The notes beneath the pieces are model-generated. The model was given only the letters and a program-made list of their open reading frames with translations. It was not told the origin of the DNA and did no database searches. This document shows positions 6,911 through 13,229 of a stretch of 13,229 nucleotides of DNA, in pieces. The first letter of the stretch is position 1. Each line of letters starts with the position of its first letter. Source of the DNA: Candidatus Falkowiibacteriota bacterium (GTDB taxonomy: Bacteria; Patescibacteriota; Patescibacteriia; Patescibacteriales; GWE2-39-37); the NCBI GenBank assembly GCA_013335665.1, contig JAAXVE010000012.1:1-13229 (forward strand), written 5' to 3'. The position numbers and the translations under genes were made by a program.

Positions 6911-7794
6911 TCATTGTTAACATTGCCGGCGGGCTTGGCAATCAGTTATTCAATTATGCTTTTGGGCGCAGCTTGTCTGAGTATTATGGCGTGCCCTTCA
7001 AACTGGACAATAGCGGATATGGATACGATGCGTTGCGCCGGTATAGCCTTAGTCATTTCAATATAAGAGAGAATATAGCTGATGCCGAAGAAGTAAGGGT
7101 GTTAAAAAAAACCGATCCAGGTAGATTTTTGTCGAAATTTAATTATTTATCAGAAGTTATCAAGCCGAAAAAACGACGTTCATATATTCGTGAAAAATCT
7201 TTTGCGTTCGATCAGAGAGTTTTCGATTTGCCAATGGATCGCGATCGTTATTTCAAAGGTAGATGGCAGAGCGAAAAATATTTTGCCAGCATCGATGCTA
7301 TTATCAGGAGTGAATTTTCACTAAAACAGGAAGAAAGAAGTGATGGCTTTTCTGAAATGTTAAGCCTTATCAAAAATAGTCAATCCGTTTCGCTGCACGT
7401 GAGAAGAGGTGATTATGCAAGTGACTGGTCTACCCGCTTGGTTCATGGGATTTGTACTGTTCAATATTACAAAGAAGCTGTGAAATTCTTAAGAGATCAG
7501 ATATCCGATCCATATTTTTTTATTTTTACAGACGATGCAGAATGGGCGGAAAGCAATCTTTCATTTATCGGTAAACGTCGCTTCATGGTTTCGGGAAAGA
7601 AACTCAAGGACTACGAAGAGCTTAGCCTGATGTCCGAGTGCAGAGATCATATAATTTCAAATAGCACTTTTTCATGGTGGGGGGCATGGTTGTGTGCTAA
7701 TGAAGGCAAGATTGTTGTCGCTCCAAAAAAATGGTTCGGCCGTGTTTTTATTAATACCAAGGATCTCCTGCCAGAAACTTGGCATGCAATGTGA
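6907..7794 (+). CDS. GT11 family glycosyltransferase (alpha-1,2-fucosyltransferase-like)
   Basis: Full-length GT11 protein, 295 aa. The three signature regions are present: GGLGNQLFNYAFGRSLS (8-24); SLHVRRGDY (162-170), the HxRRxD motif for GDP-fucose binding; and ISNSTFSWWGAWL (250-262) after FTDDAEWAE (207-215). Known members (WbsJ, FutC and relatives) transfer fucose from GDP-fucose to O2 of galactose in surface glycans. Some relatives probably use other donors, so the exact reaction is inferred. There is no signal peptide, as expected for a cytoplasmic enzyme acting on lipid-linked precursors. It overlaps the preceding gene by 4 nt (ATGA). The next gene starts at 7796, 1 nt after its stop, or possibly at 7784. 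No GDP-fucose synthesis genes (gmd, fcl) are in the window. An A8 tract lies at 7104-7111. Confidence 0.92.
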   Translation: MIIVNIAGGLGNQLFNYAFGRSLSEYYGVPFKLDNSGYGYDALRRYSLSHFNIRENIADAEEVRVLKKTDPGRFLSKFNYLSEVIKPKKRRSYIREKSFAFDQRVFDLPMDRDRYFKGRWQSEKYFASIDAIIRSEFSLKQEERSDGFSEMLSLIKNSQSVSLHVRRGDYASDWSTRLVHGICTVQYYKEAVKFLRDQISDPYFFIFTDDAEWAESNLSFIGKRRFMVSGKKLKDYEELSLMSECRDHIISNSTFSWWGAWLCANEGKIVVAPKKWFGRVFINTKDLLPETWHAM

Positions 7795-7795
7795 A

Positions 7796-8932
7796 ATGAG
7801 AAAAAAAATTCTATTCATAGACCACACACCTTTTGTCGGCGGCGCCCAATTGTCACTGATAGCCCACGTCGAAGAGCTCGACGTCGATTTGTATGAGCCG
7901 AAAATAATTTGCTCCGAGCTGGCAGACGGTTTAGGTTTGGCAAAAAGGTATGCCGACGCAAACATCCCGTTTTTGCAGATCGATATGCCGAGGCTAAGGC
8001 CATATAATTTTAAAAATGCCAAGCGGTGGTGGACAAGTGCCATTTTTTTACGGAAGGTACTAAAGGAAGAAAGACCGGATTTGGTGGTTACCAATACAGT
8101 CCGTTCCAGTCTTACGGCATCAGTGGCAGCCAGGTTGGAGAAGATACCAGTCTGCTGGTTTATTCGTGATTTTACTTTTCCTCGTTTACTTTTCCTGCTT
8201 TTTAGTTTGCTGCCGGAAAAGATAATATTCAACGCGAATGCGACGAAAGAGTACTATTTTGCACCATCGAAAAAATCAGAAGTAGTGCATATCGGAAGAA
8301 ATTTTCACAAAAAACTGGAAAATATTAACAAAGACCTGATTTTGAAGCAACGGTTGGAGTGGAGCAGTCCGGAAACAGACCTTCTTGTCGGTTTTGTCGG
8401 TCGACTGGTTGTTTGGAAAGGCGCTCAGGTATTGATTGAGGCAATCTCGATTTTGCTGCAACGGGGTTTTTCAGTGAAAGCAATCATTATGGGTACAGGC
8501 AAAAACCAGGATGATGACAACGAGGCTCAAATTCTTAAATTGGCTGATGATTTGAGTGTTGCGGATAATGTAATTTTTACTGGCCATGTCGATGATTTAG
8601 TGGTGCCAATGGCTGCTTTGGACGTGCTGGCACTGACTTCGATAGAGCCAGAGCCTTTTTCTTCGGCAGTTGTTGACTCCATGCTTGCAGGCGTTCCGGT
8701 AGTCGGGACTAACATAGGAGGCACACCTGAGGCGATAATTGATAATGAAACCGGTTTTTTGGTATGTCCAGGCGACCCCATTGAGTTGGCGAATGCTCTG
8801 GAAAAGCTGGTTATTGATAAGGATCTTCTTAGAAGTTTTTCGTTGCGAGGCAAAGATAGGGCAATGAAATTTTTTACCTCTGCCGTTACGACGTGTAAGA
8901 TCGAAAAAATTTATTCATCAATAATAAGATAA
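7796..8932 (+). CDS. GT4 family glycosyltransferase
   Basis: GT-B fold retaining glycosyltransferase, 378 aa from the chosen ATG. The N-terminal half has FVGGAQLSL (13-21), the usual acceptor-side glycine loop. The C-terminal half has LLVGFVGRLVVWKGAQVLIEA (196-216), VIFTGHVDD (259-267) and the nucleotide-sugar site EPEPFSSAVVDSMLAGVPVV (284-303) then GGTPEAI (308-314). The EX7E motif is changed to E286-X7-D294, a conservative substitution. The open frame runs upstream to 7694 but overlaps the GT11 gene; the family N-terminus begins at MRKKILFIDHTPFVGG, so 7796 is preferred, with 7784 possible. An A8 tract (7801-7808) directly follows the start. The stop shares one base with the next start (TAATG at 8930-8934). 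Donor and acceptor are unknown. Confidence 0.9.
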   Translation: MRKKILFIDHTPFVGGAQLSLIAHVEELDVDLYEPKIICSELADGLGLAKRYADANIPFLQIDMPRLRPYNFKNAKRWWTSAIFLRKVLKEERPDLVVTNTVRSSLTASVAARLEKIPVCWFIRDFTFPRLLFLLFSLLPEKIIFNANATKEYYFAPSKKSEVVHIGRNFHKKLENINKDLILKQRLEWSSPETDLLVGFVGRLVVWKGAQVLIEAISILLQRGFSVKAIIMGTGKNQDDDNEAQILKLADDLSVADNVIFTGHVDDLVVPMAALDVLALTSIEPEPFSSAVVDSMLAGVPVVGTNIGGTPEAIIDNETGFLVCPGDPIELANALEKLVIDKDLLRSFSLRGKDRAMKFFTSAVTTCKIEKIYSSIIR

Positions 8933-10794
8933 TGTGCGGAATCGCTGGCAAAATATACTTTAATGCTTCCTCGATGGCAAGTCGGGAGGAATTAGTGCGC
9001 ATGAGTTCCTCGATGATTCATCGAGGCCCAGACAGTTCGGGCATTTATTTGGACAAGGGTGTTGGACTGGCATTCCGAAGACTTAGCATTATCGATCTGT
9101 CTGATGCAGGCAATCAGCCTATGTGCAATGAAGACGAGATGGTTTGGATTGTTTTCAATGGAGAGTGCTATAACTATCGTGAACTAAAACAGGACTTGAT
9201 CGCCAGAGGACATTTTTTCAAGTCTGACACTGATACTGAGGCGTTTATTCACGCATACGAGGAGTATGGTATGGATTTTTTGCATAGGGTCAATGGCATG
9301 TTTTCATTGGCAATCTATGATAAGAGAATCGGAAAGATATTTCTGGCAGTTGATCGCCTTGGCGTCAAACCACTGTATTTTTTTGCTAGCACAAACGCAT
9401 TTCTTTTCGGTTCGGAGATTAAAGCTATAATTGCAGACCCATCCGTACCAAAAGATTTGGATTCTCTAGCTGTTAAGCAGTATTTTAATCTCGGCTACAT
9501 CATGGCACCGCGGACGATTTTTAGTGGTTTATGCAAAATGGAGCCTGGTCATTTGATTAGCTTGGACATTTCATCTGGAACTGTTTCAGCTCAGAAAAAA
9601 TATTGGCAACTTGGCTTTTCCCAATGCGGGTGTTCATTTGATGATTGGCAAGAAGAATTTGAAAAGACATTTTATGAAGCCGTGGATCGCCGTTTGATTA
9701 GCGATGTGCCGCTAGGAGTGTTCCTGAGTGGAGGGCTCGATTCTACGGCTGTTTTAATGGCTATGGATAAGCTGGGACATAAGAATGTCAGTACGTTTTC
9801 GATCGCTTTTAAGGAAGACGCGTTTGACGAGAGCTGTTTCAGTCGTTCGGTCTCTGAAAGATTTAAGTCTAGGCATCATGAATTTTTAGTGAAACCTGAC
9901 GCAATCGAACTTTTGCCGAAACTGGCTTGGCATTTTGATGAGCCATTTGATGATGCTTCAGCCTTGCCGTCATTTTATTTAGCTCAAGAAACTAAGAAGA
10001 GCGTAACTGTTGCCTTGAGCGGTGACGGAGGTGATGAGCTTTTGGCAGGGTATCCTCGGTACGCGACTTTTGCAAAGTTAGAAAGGTTTAGGTCTTTACT
10101 CCCGTTTGGATTGAGCAATAAAATGGCAGGCATAATTGCAACCATGCTTCCCAGACATCTAAAAACAAGCAAAAGATTATATCTCTCTTCGCTTGAGTTA
10201 GCCCAGTCATATCAAGAACATATGTCAGCGTTCTCAGTTAGAGAAACAGAGCGGATTTTAAACAATGATTTTTTTAAGCAAACATCGCCTGGGTTTGATT
10301 TTAGCAGCATTCTGGAGTCGGTCGAGAATGATGTCGTTACAGGGCTGCAGTATCTAGACAGTAAAACCTATCTTCCTGGCGACATTTTGGTAAAGGTTGA
10401 TCGGACATCGATGGCTAATTCTTTAGAGGTGCGTTCTCCTTTTTTAGATTATTTACTATGGGAAAAGGTTTTTTCTCTCCCAGCAAAAAGTCGGTATGAT
10501 GGTAAGTCGGCCAAACTTCCATTAAAGAAATTGCTCGCGCCGATAATGGGGCAGTCGTTCGTCGATAGAAAAAAAATGGGTTTCAATGTTCCATTAAATA
10601 ACTGGTTCAGCGGACAGCTTCGCAGCTATGCCAATGATCTGCTTTTAAGTGAAAGGACAAGCGGAAGAGGATATGTTAATATGGATTATATTAGAGAAAT
10701 TTTGAAACAGCATCAAACTGGAAAGTGTGATCATTCAAGGAAAATTTGGAACTTGCTTTTCTTTGAACAGTGGTGCCGAGTTTGGTTAGATTAG
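8932..10794 (+). CDS. asnB: Asparagine synthase (glutamine-hydrolysing), AsnB type
   Basis: Full-length class II glutamine amidotransferase/ATP-dependent amide synthetase, 620 aa. MCGIAGKIYF places the catalytic Cys2 at the mature N-terminus, which fixes the start. RGPD (31-34) and FNGECYNYREL (75-85) belong to the glutaminase site. The synthetase domain has the PP-loop SGGLDS (266-271) and SGDGGDELLAGYPRY (363-377). Both half-sites are intact, so it should hydrolyse glutamine, channel ammonia and amidate an adenylylated carboxylate. It could make asparagine. Many AsnB paralogues in O-antigen and capsule loci are thought to amidate uronic acids or related sugar carboxyls, and its position in a glycan operon favours that possibility, but the sequence alone does not decide it. 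Its start overlaps the GT4 stop by one base and no SD is seen. An A8 tract lies at 10569-10576. Confidence 0.93.
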   Translation: MCGIAGKIYFNASSMASREELVRMSSSMIHRGPDSSGIYLDKGVGLAFRRLSIIDLSDAGNQPMCNEDEMVWIVFNGECYNYRELKQDLIARGHFFKSDTDTEAFIHAYEEYGMDFLHRVNGMFSLAIYDKRIGKIFLAVDRLGVKPLYFFASTNAFLFGSEIKAIIADPSVPKDLDSLAVKQYFNLGYIMAPRTIFSGLCKMEPGHLISLDISSGTVSAQKKYWQLGFSQCGCSFDDWQEEFEKTFYEAVDRRLISDVPLGVFLSGGLDSTAVLMAMDKLGHKNVSTFSIAFKEDAFDESCFSRSVSERFKSRHHEFLVKPDAIELLPKLAWHFDEPFDDASALPSFYLAQETKKSVTVALSGDGGDELLAGYPRYATFAKLERFRSLLPFGLSNKMAGIIATMLPRHLKTSKRLYLSSLELAQSYQEHMSAFSVRETERILNNDFFKQTSPGFDFSSILESVENDVVTGLQYLDSKTYLPGDILVKVDRTSMANSLEVRSPFLDYLLWEKVFSLPAKSRYDGKSAKLPLKKLLAPIMGQSFVDRKKMGFNVPLNNWFSGQLRSYANDLLLSERTSGRGYVNMDYIREILKQHQTGKCDHSRKIWNLLFFEQWCRVWLD

Positions 10795-10804
10795 AAGATT
10801 GAAT

Positions 10805-11662
10805 ATGGTAAATGTTCAAAAATGCCCAGCATGCTTCAGTAAAGACGTTAAGAAAGTCTTTACTGAATTTGGTTTGTCCGTTTTGGGGTGCGATGCTTGT
10901 GGCCATTTATTCTCATTAAGTCCAGTCGATCAGGATTATGACGGTTATTTCGGCAAAGAGGTTGGTTTGGATGCTGTTCAAACTGCGGCGCAAGCGCATG
11001 ATAAATTGTTTGATGATTTTTTATCAAATGTGTTGCCCAAAAAAAACACAGGCAAGCTGCTTGATGTCGGTTGCGGATATGGATTTTTTGTTAAAACGAT
11101 GCTTGAGAAAACAGCTTGGCAAGTCTGGGGAGTGGAAACTTCCCCCGTCGCTGTCATGATTGCTGAAAAAGAGTTGGGACTCAAGACTGTCGTTCATGGA
11201 GCGGTGGAAACTGCCGAGTTGCCCAAGCCTTTTGATGTTGTAACCATGTTCGATGTTTTGGAGCACGTGCCTTCTCCTGACCGTTTGCTCACCGCGGCAG
11301 GAAGATTACTAGAACCGGGTGGTTTATTATTCATACACACTCCTAATGCGGCAGTTCAACTGATTAAGGCCAGGGTTAAATGCTTGTTTCACGGGGGTGT
11401 TAAGCCAGGCAGACATTACCTCGAAGCCCAAGATCACGTTAATGTTTATAGTCAGAAATCAATTAAAAAGGTTTTGTTACGAAATGGATTCGATGATATT
11501 GTTTTTTTGCATCTGCGCCCGCTTCAAATAGTTTCGGGAAGCCGTGCGGGTTACAAATTGCTACTGAAAAACTGTTGGCACTATTTTTCTGTGGCCTGTT
11601 CAGCTTTGACTAGCAACAGGGTTAACCTTGATAACCTTTTTGTTTTAGCTGTTAAAAAATAG
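10805..11662 (+). CDS. Zinc-ribbon class I SAM methyltransferase
   Basis: Methyltransferase of 285 aa from the ATG at 10805; a TTG at 10799 in the same frame would add two residues. The N-terminus holds a zinc ribbon, CPAC (7-10) and CDAC (29-32). The Rossmann domain follows: LLDVGCGYG (85-93), acidic GVETS (109-113), FDVVTMFDVLEHV (143-155) and LEPGGLLFIHTPN (169-181), fitting Methyltransf_23. Zinc-ribbon methyltransferases of this build recur in nucleotide-sugar and surface-polysaccharide loci, where some are sugar C-methyltransferases; this one is shorter than the typical C-methyltransferase. The start lies 10 nt after the asnB stop with only a weak AGAAG upstream. It is the last gene of the cassette. 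An A8 tract lies at 11039-11046. Substrate unknown. Confidence 0.84.
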   Translation: MVNVQKCPACFSKDVKKVFTEFGLSVLGCDACGHLFSLSPVDQDYDGYFGKEVGLDAVQTAAQAHDKLFDDFLSNVLPKKNTGKLLDVGCGYGFFVKTMLEKTAWQVWGVETSPVAVMIAEKELGLKTVVHGAVETAELPKPFDVVTMFDVLEHVPSPDRLLTAAGRLLEPGGLLFIHTPNAAVQLIKARVKCLFHGGVKPGRHYLEAQDHVNVYSQKSIKKVLLRNGFDDIVFLHLRPLQIVSGSRAGYKLLLKNCWHYFSVACSALTSNRVNLDNLFVLAVKK

Positions 11663-11760
11663 TTTCTTTTTTGGATAAATTATTATCTGGCCTGCCATAA
11701 ATCGATTGCTTTCATGCTTAAACAAAAAACTGTGTTTCTTCCTGTAAAATAATATAGATT
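11663..11760 (+). other. Gap between glycan cassette and pilD
   Basis: AT-rich 98-bp spacer. No convincing terminator is seen: the A6 at 11654-11659 and T6 at 11667-11672 could pair weakly, and GATAA/TTATC forms a 5-bp stem without a T-tract. TAAAAT at 11745-11750 may act as a -10 for pilD, but no -35 is visible. Confidence 0.3.
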
Positions 11761-12591
11761 ATGACTTTCTTAATTTTAGTAGTTTTTGTCCTCGGGTTAT
11801 TGATAGGCTCATTCTTGAACTGCCTTATTTGGCGTTTGCATGAGGATGAAACCATCCTGGGCCGCTCCTATTGTCCGTCATGTCACCACCAGCTAGCCTG
11901 GTATGACAACATTCCGCTACTTAGTTACTCCTTTTTGGGTGGAAAATGCCGCTATTGCCACAAAAAGATCTCGATCCAATATCCGGCTGTCGAGCTTGCG
12001 ACCGGCTTGCTGTTCGCTTTGGCGTTTTGGGTTGAGGCATCAGCCATGGCCATTGTTCCTGCATTTGGGGCAAATCCGTTTAATTTTATATTTTCGCCGT
12101 TTTCTTTGTTTTTGCTTAAGGATTGGTTTATTATTGCAGTGATGATGGTCGTTTTCATTTATGATTTACGCTGGTATATGATCTTGGACAAAGTAACCTT
12201 GCCAGCCATGCTGGTGGTTATCGCTTTTAATCTGTACTTTGAGTTTGTTCTAGAATACCCGCTTTTGACTTGGCGCAATTGGTTGATTTCTGGTATAATA
12301 GGTTGTAGTTTCTTCCTGATGCAATTCGTGGCTACAAAAGGCAAGGGTATTGGTGGCGGTGATTTGCGACTTGGCCTTTTGATGGGCTTGGCCCTCGGGT
12401 TGCCTAAACTATTCGTGGCCATTATGCTTGCTTACTTGGTTGGAGCCATTGTTGGTTTATCCTTGATGGCTGCAGGCAAGAAGGAGTGGGGCTCGAAGTT
12501 GCCTTTGGGTGTGTTTCTAGCACCTGCTACCGTGTTCGCCCTTTTTTACGGGGAGCAGATATGGCAATTGCTTTTTCCTAGCATTTATTAA
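11761..12591 (+). CDS. pilD: Prepilin peptidase / N-methyltransferase (PilD)
   Basis: Polytopic membrane aspartyl protease, 276 aa, that cleaves the prepilin leader after Gly and can N-methylate the new N-terminus. The N-terminal domain has GLLIGSFLNCLIWRL (12-26) and zinc-binding CPSC (38-41) and CRYC (63-66), the features of the bifunctional type. Catalytic aspartates are D135 in DLRWYMILD (135-143) and D201 in GIGGGDLRLG (196-205), the GxGD motif. Hydrophobic segments lie near 3-20, 79-99, 122-138, 146-163, 173-190, 204-212, 217-237 and 249-263. The ATG at 11761 starts the family N-terminus directly. No SD is seen; a TAAAAT hexamer (11745-11750) sits 10 nt before the ATG and could be a -10 for a short-leader mRNA. 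Its expected substrates include the pilin at 2095-2559, about 9 kb away across the glycan cassette. Confidence 0.96.
   Translation: MTFLILVVFVLGLLIGSFLNCLIWRLHEDETILGRSYCPSCHHQLAWYDNIPLLSYSFLGGKCRYCHKKISIQYPAVELATGLLFALAFWVEASAMAIVPAFGANPFNFIFSPFSLFLLKDWFIIAVMMVVFIYDLRWYMILDKVTLPAMLVVIAFNLYFEFVLEYPLLTWRNWLISGIIGCSFFLMQFVATKGKGIGGGDLRLGLLMGLALGLPKLFVAIMLAYLVGAIVGLSLMAAGKKEWGSKLPLGVFLAPATVFALFYGEQIWQLLFPSIY
12270..12299 (+). promoter_or_regulatory. Possible internal promoter within pilD
   Basis: TTGGCG (12270-12275, four of six bases matching TTGACA) is followed after 18 bp by TATAAT (12294-12299) with an extended TGG (12291-12293). This repeats the TGGTATAAT of the pilin promoter. Being inside a coding region it may be chance, but it could drive the repeat protein that begins at 12623. 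Confidence 0.35.
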
Positions 12592-12622
12592 TTGATGCCT
12601 TTAGATAGGCAATAATCTCACT

Positions 12623-13229
12623 ATGAAGTTTCAGCCTAAAAAAACCAGCAATCTCTTTCTTGGTTTGTTTTTGGGTTTGGTGGCCCTGGCTGCTATTGGT
12701 CAGCTGTATTGGCACCTTTTCGGCGTAAGCAAACAAGCCGAAGCTGCCGGCATCAGGCGTGGCGGTACTTTGAACGGCTATGCTTGGTCAAGCAATTTCG
12801 GTTGGATCAGCTTCAACTGCGACCAACCGCTGGTTGCCTCGCCTTCTAATGATTGCGCCACTGTCAACTACAAAGTAAAAGTCGGTTTGACAGGACAACT
12901 GTCCGGGTTGGCTTGGTCGAGCAACTTGCATTGGATTATGTTCGGGCCGGACGACTACGGGATTAATATAGCAAATGCTCCCGACGTCATGGGCGTAACC
13001 AAGCAGTGGGCGACTATAGATATGAATACAGGGCAGATCTATGGTTGGGCTAAAGCCCTAGCTTATGGTGCTTCTGATAAAGGGTGGATTTTGTTTGATT
13101 CGGCCGGAGCTCATATGCCGGGCGTTACAGTTGATCTGCCTACCGGTGATTTAAATGGTTGGGCTTGGGATGGTGACAATACAAAGACGGCTGGCCTAGG
13201 TTGGATTAGTTTCAACTCTGCAAATGAAG
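12623..13229 (+). CDS. Anchored or secreted AW-S-x-N-x-GWI-x-F repeat protein (3' truncated by window)
   Basis: The reading frame starts at ATG 12623 and stays open to the right edge; 202 codons are visible. The N-terminus has a positive segment (KFQPKK), a hydrophobic helix (10-28) and an AEA|A signal-peptidase-like site near residue 41, so it is exported or anchored. Four copies of a Trp-rich unit follow: LNGYAWSSNFGWISFN (50-65), LSGLAWSSNLHWIMFG (93-108), a longer IYGWAK...KGWILFD form (139-159), and LNGWAWDGDNTKTAGLGWISFN (177-198). The period is about 38-46 residues, and units 2-4 are preceded by a V-x-(V/I)-D-like strand ending in TG. Such units alternate beta-strands and suggest an extended extracellular stack. 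C66 and C78 may pair. It starts 31 nt after pilD without an SD. A pilus-associated or surface role is inferred from context; no enzymatic motif is seen. Confidence 0.75.
   Translation, partial: MKFQPKKTSNLFLGLFLGLVALAAIGQLYWHLFGVSKQAEAAGIRRGGTLNGYAWSSNFGWISFNCDQPLVASPSNDCATVNYKVKVGLTGQLSGLAWSSNLHWIMFGPDDYGINIANAPDVMGVTKQWATIDMNTGQIYGWAKALAYGASDKGWILFDSAGAHMPGVTVDLPTGDLNGWAWDGDNTKTAGLGWISFNSANE
12770..13219 (+). repeat. Four divergent AW...GWI-x-F protein repeats
   Basis: The region encodes repeat cores beginning at residues 50, 93, 139 and 177 of the right-edge protein. Conserved positions are L-x-G-x-AW-S-x-N-x-GWI-x-F. Units 1 and 2 are close copies; units 3 and 4 carry insertions between the AW and GWI halves. 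The repeat is visible at protein level, while the nucleotide sequence has diverged. Confidence 0.7.

Noticed and set aside
7694..7795. Upstream extension of the GT4 reading frame to the ATG at 7694
   Set aside because: It lies within the well-conserved C-terminus of the GT11 gene in another frame; the GT4 family N-terminus begins at 7796.
7672..8232. 186-codon open frame on the minus strand across the GT11/GT4 junction
   Set aside because: It is antisense to two well-supported genes and its translation has no recognisable domain or plausible start context.
11651..11680. Terminator after the glycan cassette
   Set aside because: Only a weak all-AU pairing (A6 with T6) is available and it overlaps the stop codon; there is no GC stem before the T-run.
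12592..12622. Hairpin TGCCT/AGGCA (12596-12600 with 12607-12611) as a terminator between pilD and the repeat gene
   Set aside because: The stem is only 5 bp and no T-tract follows, so readthrough is more likely.
1..13229. CRISPR arrays, tRNA or rRNA genes, insertion sequences, integrase genes or attachment sites
   Set aside because: I saw no spaced direct repeats, cloverleaf-like segments, transposase motifs or terminal inverted repeats on either strand. Transfer of the glycan cassette is therefore not supported by mobile-element remnants.
1..13229. Alternative genetic code (TGA as glycine)
   Set aside because: TGA terminates pilC, the second methyltransferase and the GT11 gene at family-consistent lengths, and the genes contain no in-frame TGA.

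Overview
The window looks like a chromosomal segment of a Patescibacteria (Candidate Phyla Radiation) bacterium, probably Parcubacteria-like. This is an inference from the compact type IV pilus (T4P) block, the short intergenic gaps, the short class III pilin with a GFTLIELLVVIAIIG leader, and an N-terminally anchored protein with G-x-AW-S-x-N-x-GWI-x-F repeats. TGA is used as a stop (pilC and the GT11 gene), so the genetic code is 11, not the TGA=Gly code 25. All genes are on the + strand.

Layout. (1) 1-2559, T4P core: the 3' part of a PilT-like ATPase, the platform protein PilC, and a prepilin with its own promoter, structured leader, very strong Shine-Dalgarno (SD) and strong intrinsic terminator. 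(2) 2668-11662, a seven-gene glycan cassette: a Wzy_C-family O-antigen ligase/oligosaccharyltransferase with a C-terminal TPR tail; a methyltransferase fused to a hexapeptide-repeat acetyltransferase; a second methyltransferase; a GT11 (alpha-1,2-fucosyltransferase-like) enzyme; a GT4 glycosyltransferase; an AsnB-type glutamine amidotransferase; and a zinc-ribbon methyltransferase. These genes overlap or abut (gaps of about 10 nt or less), mostly without a recognisable SD, as expected for one translationally coupled operon. (3) 11761-12591, prepilin peptidase PilD. (4) 12623 to the right edge, the start of an anchored repeat protein.

The main idea is that the glycan cassette sits inside the pilus locus, between the pilin and its prepilin peptidase. 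The first cassette gene is a Wzy_C-family protein immediately downstream of the pilin, the position held by pilin-glycosylating TfpO/PilO enzymes in some Proteobacteria. This suggests, but does not prove, a decorated pilin or a co-regulated surface glycan. No initiating phosphoglycosyltransferase, flippase or GDP-fucose synthesis gene is visible, so the pathway must be completed elsewhere.

Other points: a slippery T6A7 tract and an SD-like motif at the joint of the methyltransferase-acetyltransferase fusion; eight 8-nt homopolymers confined to the cassette; and a PilT-like ATPase that keeps Walker A/B and a LIRE motif but has substitutions in the Asp box, His box and an arginine site.
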